DNA of 52,412 bases from positions 1-52,412 of the forward strand of contig SLRR01000142.1 in the NCBI GenBank assembly GCA_007130865.1, written 5' to 3'. A program made the position numbers and the translations under genes. Below the pieces are notes generated by a model. It searched no databases and was not told the origin of the DNA. It saw only the letters and a list, made by a program, of their open reading frames with translations. This stretch comes from Spirochaeta sp. (lineage in GTDB: Bacteria; Spirochaetota; Spirochaetia; DSM-27196; Alkalispirochaetaceae). This document shows positions 34,601-43,343 of this stretch, piece by piece (position 1 is the first letter of the stretch; each line of letters opens with the position of its first letter).

Positions 34601-35736
34601 AGCGTTTCGCCCCGCTCTTCCACGCGTCGTGCTTCCTCGAGCAACGTCTGCTCCTGCGTCTCCATACTTGTGCGGAACGTGGAAACACGGTTCTGCAGCT
34701 CCTCTTCCAGTTGAGCCAGCGTGTCACTCTGCTCCCGCGCAACAGCGTCCCGCTTCTCCTGGATCTCACGTCGCAATTCCGTCCCGTTCTGTTCTATAAA
34801 CGAGCGGAGCGAGGCAAGAGACTCGGTCTCCATTGTCCGACCTGCCCGTGCGAGTTCCTCCAGGCGCTGCTCCGTCTCCTCCACAAGCGTACCAAGATCG
34901 GTCCGGAGCTGATCCAGCTGGTCCTCGCTGTCCCGGGCGTGACGGTCAAACCGTTCTCCCGCCTCGGACACTTCCCGGGCGATCTGTTCCCGGGTTTCCT
35001 CGAAGGACCGGCGCGCCTCGGCGATCGTATCGACCAGCTCTTCCCGGAGTCCACCTACAAGGCTCTCGTAGGTTTCCCGGATATTCTGCATCGCCTCGCG
35101 AGAACGTTCCTCCGTCTCCGCCTGGAGACGAACAGCTTCCTCGGAAAACTCCTGTACTCTGCTTCCCGCGGCGTCCACACGAGTCTCCAGTCCCTCGATC
35201 CGCGCCTGGCTTTCCTCGAAAATCCGTGCTTCCACCTCGTTCAGGCGATCGCTGTTCTGTTTCTCGAACCCCGAGACGATCCCCGGAAGGGACTTCTCCA
35301 GCTCCTCGATCCTCGTTTGAACCGCCTTGATCCGCTTCCCCACTTTGTCGATGTAATCGCTTTCGTCGCGGACGCGGGTGATATTCTCCTCCGCCCGACC
35401 GGTCATCGCCACCAGTTCATCCAGGGCCTTCTCATACTCCGTAAGCCGGGTACCGATCTGCTCGAGGCTGTCCGTACGGGAGGTGAGGTCTTCCTCGATC
35501 GACTGAATCCGCTTGAGAATCTCCTTGGCGGCGCGCTGGTGCACGTCTACTTCGATCCCGATATCCTTGAGCATGGTGACTTTTTCCGCCACGATCTCGT
35601 CCATTTCGCCCTGCACCCGCTCCACGAACCGCTTCACCTTCTCCAGGGAGCGGTTGTTGTGGTCAAGACGGCGATAAACCGCAAGTACCACAGCCACGAT
35701 CAGCAGGATGATAATGTCACTAACGGAAAAACCCAT
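31675..35736 (-). CDS. Giant membrane-anchored coiled-coil protein (SpiroCoCo type)
   Basis: 1353 residues. One N-terminal membrane helix (VSDIIILLIVAVVLAVYRRL, about 5-24) is followed by roughly 1250 residues of Glu/Arg/Gln-rich heptads forming very long coiled coils, and a small C-terminal module (TVQKLAHQGWKVDEIARATKMSKGEVELILELSG) that looks like a helix-turn-helix of the sigma-70-region-4/DUF6115 kind. Proteins of this plan are annotated as SpiroCoCo and are known to me only from spirochaetes; their role is unproven, perhaps in cell shape or in linking membrane and cytoplasmic partners. The N-terminus has no cleavage site, so most of the chain should be cytoplasmic. ATG 35736 has GGGAGAGGG upstream. 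Confidence 0.85.
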   Translation of the reverse strand: MGFSVSDIIILLIVAVVLAVYRRLDHNNRSLEKVKRFVERVQGEMDEIVAEKVTMLKDIGIEVDVHQRAAKEILKRIQSIEEDLTSRTDSLEQIGTRLTEYEKALDELVAMTGRAEENITRVRDESDYIDKVGKRIKAVQTRIEELEKSLPGIVSGFEKQNSDRLNEVEARIFEESQARIEGLETRVDAAGSRVQEFSEEAVRLQAETEERSREAMQNIRETYESLVGGLREELVDTIAEARRSFEETREQIAREVSEAGERFDRHARDSEDQLDQLRTDLGTLVEETEQRLEELARAGRTMETESLASLRSFIEQNGTELRREIQEKRDAVAREQSDTLAQLEEELQNRVSTFRTSMETQEQTLLEEARRVEERGETLSRDAVERVEQGLNEAIEGIRSEMDARVRALREAIDEQLTTTRTTSETVTSELREQYAGLKNDADEWSTKTHQLILEMEQQVDHLQTRAREQDEQQVEALDRHMRETEEQLTNYRTDITNRLDRIDNSAEERLAGLGERLSQVSGEISSRIESLQQQYSERVEALSADQQQGFQDLQEQHRAEFAELNETFQTRTAQLEELNSATRQQFQELQQSFDQGRSTIDGKIEEFTRNAARRIDGSSQEIEQRVLADVETRLTDYEKELGYRFSRIEAVNNDVDELEQNLRNTMERVSERVRSDFLAFGEEIRELREKDRQEAHAGMESLRSSMTELEDGLNELKQRAYDNVSEKLKVFEDEFFTDLRERSAAMEAQITSWRNEVDARLSTIRKEYEEGRVQAEEQYAEEIRQRLQQFQENANAQLTKLDTQIDSFRSGIGSRMEAAEQSVSGFEDTLTEELESLKERSHQTFRQEFTQFDNRIREELKGFESEVEEQIAQVQRAVGTGKEQLEAMVEAARSDVAVWQTRVLNELRSSDAEVSNQLADARVRLSENVQELKKEFSAERDELVEQSEEERRAIRAELDGTAADLQRLQRQVEDQSATVVEELNLRHQELRKQTDAHEKQVMERLEDQSAQFRSLVTDTRDQFQAMREKLLGKLEEEARTLDTTLQEIDKRQKSFIEQTQLFERADSLKVKLQDDIEELKNEIARVEGLRGEVRDIEGQFNKIRKMSSDAGEKMARFAADKRRIDLLEEDYRRLINLAQSVESKIEQVSTSDEQMQEIMARLKSLDELQQEVEARFDRLEKRRNLVDETTDGIEQNRTTLEEIRTQLTEMTERVEQFPDFIAKLSGQLKQVAAHRKETEEAVMNLAGLKDTLSEVENRMTELKTAREWLARTETRLEEIRRDAGEQVKLLGTLLRDEVKKSGGADGGGAPSMSARETVQKLAHQGWKVDEIARATKMSKGEVELILELSGRK

Positions 35737-35777
35737 ACGTTCCCTCTCCCAAGACCGTTCTCGTCAACACGTACGTC

Positions 35778-35807
35778 AGTATAGTCGATACATCGCCGTT
35801 CTGTTAA
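35778..35807 (-). promoter_or_regulatory. Promoter of the SpiroCoCo-type gene
   Basis: Minus strand TTAACA (35802-35807), 18-nt spacer, TATACT (35778-35783). It overlaps the stop codon of the HAD gene upstream and gives a leader of about 35 nt that carries a good SD. Confidence 0.55.
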
Positions 35808-36496
35808 TCCGGTTCTGTACCGTTGATTCTCCGCTCCAGCCATTTCCGCAAATCTTCATACCGATGAAAGGAAAAATCCGCACGGGACTCACGCGGGGGA
35901 CGACGCGTCAAATGTGCCGTCATCAGTCCCGCTTCGTCCGCGCCCCGCACATCGTAGGCGTAGCTGTTCCCCACGTAGAGCACGTTCTCCCGCGGCACCG
36001 CAAGATCGCGCACGAGACGGTTGAACGGCTCCGGCCGTGGTTTGAGGTAATGCGTTTCCTCCGACGAGAACGACACGTCCCACAGGCCGTCCAGGCCGAG
36101 GATTCGAAGCTTCCCTTCCGTGGGAAAATCGGAGAGCGCCGCCGTGCGGACTCCCTGCTCCCGCAACCAGAGAACGGTATCCCGCGCTCCGGGCAGCGGC
36201 GCTACCTTTGAGAGCCGTTGTTCCCAATCCCCGTAGATAATCGCGCGAATGGCGGCGCGGGTCTCCGTGAGACTCCACCCCAGATGGCTCGCCGTAAGCT
36301 CCGCCGTACGCCGTTCCAGGTCATCCAGGGGATACTCTCCACGCACTTCACGTCGAGCCTTACCGAACGCTCGAAACAGTTTCAGATGTCGCAATACCAG
36401 GGGGAGCGTGACCCGGTACATCGCCCAGTTGGAGTACAACGTACCGTCGATGTCGAACGCCACAGCCCGTATCGTTCGTGTAGTTTCCTGTTCCAT
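35804..36496 (-). CDS. HAD superfamily hydrolase
   Basis: 230 residues from ATG 36496 (MEQETTRTIRAVAFDIDGTLYSN). Motif I is FDIDGTLY with the nucleophile Asp, motif II is TAALSDF with Ser, a Lys lies in YLKPRPEPFNRLV (motif III), and VLYVGNSYAYDVRGADEAG is motif IV. Cap type and length suit a phosphoglycolate-phosphatase-like or nucleotidase enzyme; the substrate is unknown. It starts 4 nt after the tonB stop and is the last gene of the ten-gene run. Its own stop overlaps the promoter of the coiled-coil gene. Confidence 0.85.
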   Translation of the reverse strand: MEQETTRTIRAVAFDIDGTLYSNWAMYRVTLPLVLRHLKLFRAFGKARREVRGEYPLDDLERRTAELTASHLGWSLTETRAAIRAIIYGDWEQRLSKVAPLPGARDTVLWLREQGVRTAALSDFPTEGKLRILGLDGLWDVSFSSEETHYLKPRPEPFNRLVRDLAVPRENVLYVGNSYAYDVRGADEAGLMTAHLTRRPPRESRADFSFHRYEDLRKWLERRINGTEPD

Positions 36497-36499
36497 CAA

Positions 36500-37759
36500 T
36501 CACCGTATGGTAGAAGTTTCAACGATGATTGTAACCGATCCCTGCACTGGAGGCGACCCGGGGGCGGGCTCGAACCGCCATCTCTGGACGGCAGTACGTA
36601 TGCGGTCGTTCAGTTCCTGCGACGGCGTCGGCGGAGACGGTGTCGCAGTGACGACCTCGCCGCTGCTGCCGACGGTGAACACCACCCGCACGGGATATTC
36701 CGCGGGAAACCCCGGGGGCAGTGCCAGGCCGGAGAGATCCGGGCTGGTGCCGCTCGTACGACCCCGCGTCCCGGCGGCGCTTTCAATCGCTATCCCGCTT
36801 CCGTCTCCCGCAGCCGCATCGGGGTCATCCGGTTCTGCGTCCGGAACCGGCGCGCGTCCCTCGGTAACAGTGATTACGTTACGGTCTGAATCGCGTATCG
36901 CCGCGAGCACGCGGGCGAGCTGGTCTTCGAAGAAGTTCACCGGCGAGGTTGTATCCGGTTGTGGCGCCACTGATTCCGCCGCGGTGAGCCGCTCCTGCTG
37001 CAACGCCTCATAGTCCGCAAGCTCCTGCCGGAACTCCTGCTGCCAGTCGTAAAGCACCTGCAGGTCCTGCTGGATCTGTGTCTCCGTGATCGTGGTCGTG
37101 GCAGGACTGCGCAGGGCATCCCGGTCTACCGTGCGCTCGGGCGGCGGCGGAGGGAGCGGAGGTGGTGGCGCCGGCGCGGGTTCCGGCTCGGGATCGGGCG
37201 GCGGCGGCTGCGGTGCGGGCTCCGGTACAGGTGCAGGCTCCGGTGCCGGCGCGGGCTCACGAGGCGGGGTTTCCGGGACCGGCTCGGGCGACGGCTCCGG
37301 TGGTGGAGTCGGCGCCGGTTCGGCGGGCGCTCGTTCCGCCGGCGGTGTCGCAGGATCGGCGGATGCTATCGGACCGGGCTCCTCCCGGGCGAGATCCGGG
37401 GTTGCGGGAACCGGATCCGGCTCGGGCGGTGGTGCCGGCTGGGGTGGATCGGGTACCGGCGGATCCGGTTCCGCCGGTGCCTCCGGATCGATCTCAGCCG
37501 GGAGAGGATCAAAACTGACGTAGAGCGGTACCTCAAAGGGACGCTGCTCGGGCAACTGCGGCCCGGGAACGAGGAGAAAAACCACCAGATGCATCAGCAC
37601 CGCCAGTCCCACCGCAAGCAACAGGCGGTTGCGATCGGTCCGGGGCAGACGCATAGCGCGAATCGTGTCGGGGAGGCTCCGGAGAAAGGTTATCGCGCGG
37701 GACGGCAACGTCGCCAGTAATCGCGCGATTCTGCCGACCGTGAACCCTGGTTCGTCCAT
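36500..37759 (-). CDS. tonB: TonB-family energy transducer, proline-rich
   Basis: 419 residues. A cytoplasmic N-terminus of about 45 residues, one membrane helix (LLLAVGLAVLMHLVVFLLVPG, about 46-66), a long periplasmic Pro/Glu/Ala-rich spacer (about 80-205), a helical stretch (LQQDLQVLYDWQQEFRQELAD) and a C-terminal TonB domain with YPVRVVFTVGSSGEVVTATP and AVQRWRFEPAPG. TonB spans the periplasm and passes energy from ExbB/ExbD to outer-membrane partners. Its ATG shares one base with the exbD stop (TAATG). The partner may be the beta-barrel encoded four genes up in the same run. Confidence 0.88.
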   Translation of the reverse strand: MDEPGFTVGRIARLLATLPSRAITFLRSLPDTIRAMRLPRTDRNRLLLAVGLAVLMHLVVFLLVPGPQLPEQRPFEVPLYVSFDPLPAEIDPEAPAEPDPPVPDPPQPAPPPEPDPVPATPDLAREEPGPIASADPATPPAERAPAEPAPTPPPEPSPEPVPETPPREPAPAPEPAPVPEPAPQPPPPDPEPEPAPAPPPPLPPPPPERTVDRDALRSPATTTITETQIQQDLQVLYDWQQEFRQELADYEALQQERLTAAESVAPQPDTTSPVNFFEDQLARVLAAIRDSDRNVITVTEGRAPVPDAEPDDPDAAAGDGSGIAIESAAGTRGRTSGTSPDLSGLALPPGFPAEYPVRVVFTVGSSGEVVTATPSPPTPSQELNDRIRTAVQRWRFEPAPGSPPVQGSVTIIVETSTIR

Positions 37760-38172
37760 TACTCTCCCGTTCCCACCTGCTCCGCTACCAGGTTTGCGCC
37801 ACGAAACCCGTTGAGGCGCAATACATCAAGAACCGCGATCATCGTCCCGTAGGGCAGCGAACTGTCCGCTTCTATCGAGATCGACCGGTCCCGGTACTCC
37901 TCCCGGTTCTCCGAGAGCACCTGCTCGAGCCCCGCCAGCGTATACTCCCGATCACCCAGGTATATTTCCTCCCGGGACACCACGGTAAGGACCACACTGG
38001 TGGTGACCGTCTCCTGCGAGCTCCGGGCGTCCGGCAGGTCCAGATCCAGGCCCGTGCGCGTAATGAGCGTGCTGGAGAGCATGAAGAAGATCACCAGCTG
38101 GAATACCACATCGATCATCGGGACGAGATCCACCGTGACATTCGGCTGCAGGCGTCGCTGGAAATGGACCAT
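37759..38172 (-). CDS. exbD: Biopolymer transport protein ExbD/TolR
   Basis: 137 residues with a single membrane helix, LVPMIDVVFQLVIFFMLSSTL, that carries the conserved proton-path Asp (residue 21), then a small periplasmic domain with the usual tail ALDVLRLNGFRGANLVAEQ. It forms the proton-driven motor with ExbB. ATG 38172 follows the exbB stop by one base; the stop overlaps the tonB start. Confidence 0.95.
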   Translation of the reverse strand: MVHFQRRLQPNVTVDLVPMIDVVFQLVIFFMLSSTLITRTGLDLDLPDARSSQETVTTSVVLTVVSREEIYLGDREYTLAGLEQVLSENREEYRDRSISIEADSSLPYGTMIAVLDVLRLNGFRGANLVAEQVGTGE

Positions 38173-38173
38173 G

Positions 38174-38782
38174 CTATTCCTTCCTCAGATATAGAACCAG
38201 CTCGTTCACGCGGTTCTCCAGGCGGATTATCGAGTGGTTCACACGGCTTACCAGGTAGTTGTAGAACGCGATCGCCGGGATAGCCACGATGATTCCCGCC
38301 GCGGTGGTGAGCAACGCTTCAGAGATCCCACCCGCGAGGATCGCGGGATCGCCCGTGCCGATTCCGGTCTGACCAAGTACGCCGAAAGCTCGGATGTTGC
38401 CGGTAACGGTGCCAAGCAACCCCAGTAGAGGTGTGATGTGGGCGATCGTACCGAGACTCGAGAGGAACCGCTCCATCCGCGGAATCTCCATATTCGCAGC
38501 GTCGCTTATCGCCATCTTGATAACTTCCCGGGAGTAATGCCGGTGCTCGATCCCTACCTTCATCAGGTTCGTGATCGGACTGGGCATCGTCTCGCAGATC
38601 GCGAGCGCTTCGTCAAAATTACCCTTGGCGAGAGTCGTCTCCAGGCGTTTCATGATCGTGTCTTCGTCACCGCGGTTTTTCCTGAAGAAAAGCAGCCGCT
38701 CGATAATGATCGCCACCGCCACGACGGAGAGTACGATGATTAGCACGATGATTATACCGCCGCGCTGAATGATTTCTGCCAT
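38174..38782 (-). CDS. exbB: MotA/TolQ/ExbB proton channel family protein
   Basis: 202 residues from ATG 38782 (MAEIIQRGGIIIVLIIV) with AGGAGG 10 nt upstream; the frame is open further up but over the beta-barrel gene. Three membrane helices: IIIVLIIVLSVVAVAIII, ITPLLGLLGTVTGNIRAF and LLTTAAGIIVAIPAIAFYNYL. The second and third carry the ExbB/TolQ signature Gly and Thr residues. It would be the pentameric part of the proton motor. It lies 25 bp after the beta-barrel gene. Confidence 0.95.
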   Translation of the reverse strand: MAEIIQRGGIIIVLIIVLSVVAVAIIIERLLFFRKNRGDEDTIMKRLETTLAKGNFDEALAICETMPSPITNLMKVGIEHRHYSREVIKMAISDAANMEIPRMERFLSSLGTIAHITPLLGLLGTVTGNIRAFGVLGQTGIGTGDPAILAGGISEALLTTAAGIIVAIPAIAFYNYLVSRVNHSIIRLENRVNELVLYLRKE

Positions 38783-38807
38783 CTTTTTCCAGCCTCCTGA
38801 TATACGG

Positions 38808-40469
38808 TCAGAAACTGACCCTGATGGACGCTCCTGCCTCGAATCCCGGCTCCAGGAAGGGGTCTTCCTCGGAGGGGGCAAGGCCTCGACGCGTCCGTCC
38901 TTTGTCCTCAAGCGGTCCGAGAACGTCCGTGAGAAAAACCTTGAGCTCCACGTCCCGGGCGAGTCCGTACCGTAGCGATCCGCCCACTCGAGGAACCACG
39001 AAACCGCCTCGATCGATAGGCGCTTCCGCCGTAACCTCGCCGATCAAGCGATCCCAGTCGCTGCGTACGTTGAACCCCAGGACCTGTTCCGGTGCTCCGG
39101 TTTCCCGGTCAAACCATTCCCCTCGCCATTCCAGGCTCGTTCGGAACCCGTCTGTCGGGGTCAAACTGATCCCGACCCGGGAAACAAGACGCTCCAGACT
39201 CGTCAAATCCACGGGATACTCCGCCAGTTCGGAGTCGTAGTCACCCGCACGGAGGCGATCGGAATGGGAATACCACCCGCCTCCCGCGCTGAGCTGCGTC
39301 GTTCCGGACAGTATATTCAACGTGAAATCACCATCGGCAAAGAGAATCCGGTCCACCGGCGGTGCCTCACGCTGCCCGTCCGGTACCGTTGCCACAGGAT
39401 AGTCACGCCAGAGTTCTCCCGGGGACCGTTCTTCCACACGATACCCACCGGATACCTGGAACGTCCAGGAATCCCGGAAACTGTACTCCAACCCCGCTTC
39501 CACGGGGAAATACGGGCGGTCATCCAGGCGGTACCGGGAGGCACCGATTCCTGTCAGGGTCAACCCGTCCACCGGTACGCCCTCGATACGCAACGAGACA
39601 CCTCCGGTGGAGGAAGATCGCATATCCACTCCCCCGGTGAATCGACCGCTATAATCCATCTTCGTGTCCAGAATCAGCCGCGGCCACTCGAAACGCGCCG
39701 ATAGCACCGGCGCGACGTGGTAGTACCGCTCCCGTCGGGATTCCAGCGGTGCCTCCTGGTCCCCACCGGCGGTGGATACCGCCAGGACGCGGCTGAGGTC
39801 CTCAAGTCCCAGGGAGAGAGTCGTGGAAGATCGTGCATCCCAGCGGTATCGTGCGCTCAAATCCGCATTGAGAACGCGTGTTTCCGCGGAATAGTACTTC
39901 GGTTTACCCTGCAGCCCGAAGCGCTCGTCACCGTATCCCAGCTCGAGCTCGAATCCCAAACCCTGGTCATCACCGAGTCGGAGCCACGTCTCCAGCTGGT
40001 TCTCCTGGCGGAAAAATCCGCTGCCGGGCTCCTGGAAGTTGAAACCGTCGCTCGCGCGATGATCGTAACTGATTCGAAACTCCGGACCGTCGCCGATGCG
40101 GTAGACGTTGATATTGCCGAGAACGGAGTTTACCGAACCGGCGCCGAGAGTGGCGTTGAAGAACACCTGTTCCCCGGTGATAGTGATCGCTTCTTCGATC
40201 GTTTCCCGCGGGATCGACGGTACCGGCAGGGGAACCGCTACGAGCTCGGTCCGGACAACCTCCGCCTCCAGGACCGATTCCGCCAGGGGTAATGGGTCCA
40301 GCTGCGGTAGTCCGCCGAGCGTGACCTCCACCGGAGCCACCACGGCGGTAGCACGCTCCGGGTCCATTTCTATAACCGGCTCCTGCGCGACCGTGACCGT
40401 GACCACAACAGTGGCCAGGACCAGCAACGAGAGCGTTGGGATCAATACGCGTATACCTGTTCTGTTCAT
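38808..40469 (-). CDS. Outer-membrane beta-barrel protein without a recognisable plug domain
   Basis: 553 residues from ATG 40469 (MNRTGIRVLIPTLSLLVLAT), a signal peptide ending near VTVAQE. A short region of about 75 residues rich in Pro, Val and Glu follows, then amphipathic beta strands with alternating aromatic and polar residues to the C-terminus, which ends IRVSF with the terminal Phe used for barrel assembly. The usual 130-residue TonB-receptor plug is not seen. It could be a porin-like or receptor barrel driven by the adjacent ExbB/ExbD/TonB. Its ATG overlaps the stop of the TPR gene (TGATG), and exbB follows, so it is firmly in this operon. Confidence 0.75.
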   Translation of the reverse strand: MNRTGIRVLIPTLSLLVLATVVVTVTVAQEPVIEMDPERATAVVAPVEVTLGGLPQLDPLPLAESVLEAEVVRTELVAVPLPVPSIPRETIEEAITITGEQVFFNATLGAGSVNSVLGNINVYRIGDGPEFRISYDHRASDGFNFQEPGSGFFRQENQLETWLRLGDDQGLGFELELGYGDERFGLQGKPKYYSAETRVLNADLSARYRWDARSSTTLSLGLEDLSRVLAVSTAGGDQEAPLESRRERYYHVAPVLSARFEWPRLILDTKMDYSGRFTGGVDMRSSSTGGVSLRIEGVPVDGLTLTGIGASRYRLDDRPYFPVEAGLEYSFRDSWTFQVSGGYRVEERSPGELWRDYPVATVPDGQREAPPVDRILFADGDFTLNILSGTTQLSAGGGWYSHSDRLRAGDYDSELAEYPVDLTSLERLVSRVGISLTPTDGFRTSLEWRGEWFDRETGAPEQVLGFNVRSDWDRLIGEVTAEAPIDRGGFVVPRVGGSLRYGLARDVELKVFLTDVLGPLEDKGRTRRGLAPSEEDPFLEPGFEAGASIRVSF

Positions 40470-43336
40470 CAGTTCTGCTCCAGCAGGCGACCGGCTCGAT
40501 CCGCCCATACAGAGTCCGTAAAACGTTCCTTCAGTTCCGTTACGGCCCGCTCCATCGCCGCGAGTTCGCCCTGCTCCCGGGCAAGCACGGCCAGTTCATA
40601 GAGGCTTTGCGCCGCCAGCTCATCAGATACGCCCGGTATTGATGCCGCTCGAACGTACTGTTCCAGGGCAGCCCGGGTCTCACCTCGGCGCCGGTAATAC
40701 TCGGCGAGAAGGACCGATGCCTGCGCCGCCGGTTGCCCGTCCAGGCGTGCCCCCTCTATCAGGTACTCCACGATTCTGTTCCGCTGCGTCGTAAGCGTTA
40801 TCTGCTCCCGGATCGCGATCCGTCCCAGTTCCAGTACCAGGGAAAACCAGCGGTCGCTTCCCCGTTCCGGGCCGGGCCGTCCGGACGGTTCCAGCTCCAC
40901 CCACAGTTCTGCTTCCCGCGCACTGAGGCCATCCAGCTCCAGCCGGATTCTGCTCCGTTCCCGGTGCGCTTCCGCCGCGCGGGGATCATCGGGATAAGCC
41001 GCCACGAATCGGTCGTACAGTTCCAGCGCCTGTCGCTGTTGTCCCCGGCGCGCGTAAATCCCGGCGGTCTCAATAAGAGCTCGCGGTGTATAGGTGCTGC
41101 GGGGGAACTCCCGCACCAGCGGTTCCCACCACAGGAGCGCCCGCGCTCCTTCGTCCAGCTCCATCGAGGTCGCTCCCGCCCAGTATAGGGCCCTGTCCAG
41201 CTCCGGCCCGTCGGGGTAGTTGTTCTGGTACGTACGGAACCGGTCCCGGGACTCCTGGAACTCCCCTTCGGTAAAGAGCACCTGCCCCGCCTCGAGAAGC
41301 GCGTTCCGTCCCGCATCGGTCCCGGGAAGCGCGGTATTCAGCTCATCAAACTGTTCCACCGCATCGATACCACGCCCGACCGCGGCGAGGGTCGACGCGT
41401 ACTGGCTCCAGAACGCAGCTCGACGATGATCGGTATCCGCCAGGGCGATCAATCGCTGGTACTGCAGCAGTGCCTCGTCGATCTCCCGCTCCTCCAGATA
41501 GACAGTCGCCAGCAGTTGTCGCACCTGGAGTTCCCGCGCCCGCTCCAGGGACGTGCCGGTAAGCCGCAGAAGTTGTCGAATACTCTCCTGCCGCTCATCG
41601 CTCTGGTAAAGCGTCCAGGCGTAGAGGTATCCACCGTCAAAGATCAACTCCTCCGGGAGGACGTCGATCACCGCGGCGATCGTGTTCCGCGCTGCCTCCA
41701 CGTTACCTCGGCGATACCGGCTCCAGGCAAGGTGGTAGGAGCGCATCGGCTCGTATCGCGCGTCACTGACATCGACCAGAAAGTTTTCCGCCTCGAGAAA
41801 TCGCTGATCGTGGAATGCGGTGAGTCCGCGCAGATACGCCAGGTCCTGACGACCCGCCGGCCCGAGTTCGGCCGCGATAATACGCTGTGCCTCCTGATCC
41901 GCTGCCGCAAACTGCGCGGCGCCAACCAGGGCTCGTACCAGTTCCAGCCGGGCCGCCATGTCGCCTGGACGATCGGCAAGGTAATCCCGGAACGTGCGGA
42001 CCGCGTCCGCCGGGTGTCCTCGTTCCAGCTGCAGTCTCCCTCGCAGTCGCACCAGATCCGGGCGTTCCCGGACTACCGGCTGCAACGCGGACCGGTCCAG
42101 TATCTCCAGCGCCCGGTCGGCGCGCCCCAGGGCGTAGAGAGAATAGGTCCAGGCGTACAGAACGGAACTCTCCACAGTGCGCTCCGGCATCGCCTCGACG
42201 ATCGCCAGGGCCTCTTCCGGACGCTCCAGCAGCAGCAGAATTCTCGCAGCGGCGACCTGTCGCTCCACCCGCGCGTCGCTTCCGACGCTCCGGTCGTCCA
42301 GAGACGTCAGAAGAATGTTCAGTGCTTCTCCGGGCCGGCCTTGCCGCTCCACCGCTCGGGCTAGCATCTGCGGAACCGATCCGGTAACCGCCCGGTCGGA
42401 GCGGACATCCCACACGCGAAAGAGGTGCAGTTCCGCAAGCTCGTACCGTTGTGCAGCGATCGCCTCCACACCCAGGGCGTACCAGAAATCGCTCATGCGC
42501 TGTGGTTCCACCGCGAGACGCCGTTCTGCCAGGCGGAAGATCTCCTGCATCCGTTCCCGATCTCCTTCCTCCCGGGCAATCGCGTAAAGTCGCTGGTACC
42601 CCCACTGAGCACTCTCCAGGGAGTAATCCACCAGCTCCTCGTACAGTTCACGAGCGATATCGATCCTATCCTGGTGGAACGCCGCATCCGCCACGTAACG
42701 GAGACGCTGCTCGTGATACCCATCATTGCGATTCAGCTCACCGCCGATGCTCGACCAGAGATCGAGAGCACTCTGAGGCCGTTCCCGGCGGGTATATACC
42801 TCCAGAAGCAGCGCCGCCGCGAATCCGCGCTCCGACCCCTCCAGCGAGGGAACCGCTGCTTCCAGATCCTCCTGTGCACCGATGATATCCTCGGTCTCCA
42901 TTCGCGCGAGGCCCCGGTACAGGTGAGCACGCCCGCGTTGCTCCGGCTGACCGTCCAGATAACGGGTAAACGCCGTAATCGCCTCGGGATAGAGCTCCAA
43001 CTGGAAAGAAACGAGCCCGGTCCAGAGACGAATACGCCGAGCCAGGTCGCCGCCGGGGGTACGGACCGCCGCTCGCTGCAGACGGTCCAGGGCAGCCGTA
43101 TAATTCTGGAGATAATAGTGACTCTGACCGATACGGAAGTGAGCACGCGAGGTGTATTGCGAACCGGGATAATCCGCCAGGAGACGTTCATACCGTTCTA
43201 TTGCGAGAGAATAATTTCCGGTGGCGAAGCGTCGTTCCGCCTCTTCAAACACGTCCCGCTCGGCGGCGCCTGTTACGGACACAACACCGGTCAGAACTAT
43301 TGCCGCCAGTACGGGCAGCAGCGATCGTGCGTACAT
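40469..43336 (-). CDS. Large periplasmic tetratricopeptide-repeat protein
   Basis: 955 residues. A signal peptide (MYARSLLPVLAAIVLTGVVSVTGA) is followed by TPR helices over nearly the full length: YSLAIERYERLLADYPGSQY at the start, then about 20 further repeat-like units, ending LYELAVLAREQGELAAMERA. Such proteins are scaffolds for protein-protein contact in the periplasm. The coupling to a beta-barrel (TGATG overlap) and then to exbB-exbD-tonB points to a role in that envelope complex. ATG 43336 has no SD but has a promoter whose -10 box ends 7 nt upstream. Confidence 0.82.
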   Translation of the reverse strand: MYARSLLPVLAAIVLTGVVSVTGAAERDVFEEAERRFATGNYSLAIERYERLLADYPGSQYTSRAHFRIGQSHYYLQNYTAALDRLQRAAVRTPGGDLARRIRLWTGLVSFQLELYPEAITAFTRYLDGQPEQRGRAHLYRGLARMETEDIIGAQEDLEAAVPSLEGSERGFAAALLLEVYTRRERPQSALDLWSSIGGELNRNDGYHEQRLRYVADAAFHQDRIDIARELYEELVDYSLESAQWGYQRLYAIAREEGDRERMQEIFRLAERRLAVEPQRMSDFWYALGVEAIAAQRYELAELHLFRVWDVRSDRAVTGSVPQMLARAVERQGRPGEALNILLTSLDDRSVGSDARVERQVAAARILLLLERPEEALAIVEAMPERTVESSVLYAWTYSLYALGRADRALEILDRSALQPVVRERPDLVRLRGRLQLERGHPADAVRTFRDYLADRPGDMAARLELVRALVGAAQFAAADQEAQRIIAAELGPAGRQDLAYLRGLTAFHDQRFLEAENFLVDVSDARYEPMRSYHLAWSRYRRGNVEAARNTIAAVIDVLPEELIFDGGYLYAWTLYQSDERQESIRQLLRLTGTSLERARELQVRQLLATVYLEEREIDEALLQYQRLIALADTDHRRAAFWSQYASTLAAVGRGIDAVEQFDELNTALPGTDAGRNALLEAGQVLFTEGEFQESRDRFRTYQNNYPDGPELDRALYWAGATSMELDEGARALLWWEPLVREFPRSTYTPRALIETAGIYARRGQQRQALELYDRFVAAYPDDPRAAEAHRERSRIRLELDGLSAREAELWVELEPSGRPGPERGSDRWFSLVLELGRIAIREQITLTTQRNRIVEYLIEGARLDGQPAAQASVLLAEYYRRRGETRAALEQYVRAASIPGVSDELAAQSLYELAVLAREQGELAAMERAVTELKERFTDSVWADRAGRLLEQN

Positions 43337-43343
43337 AGTGCGG

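Noticed and set aside
34294-35784. Long plus-strand open frame (496 codons) opposite the coiled-coil gene
   Set aside because: Mirror of a repetitive Glu/Arg/Gln-rich coding sequence; composition is low-complexity and no SD or promoter fits.
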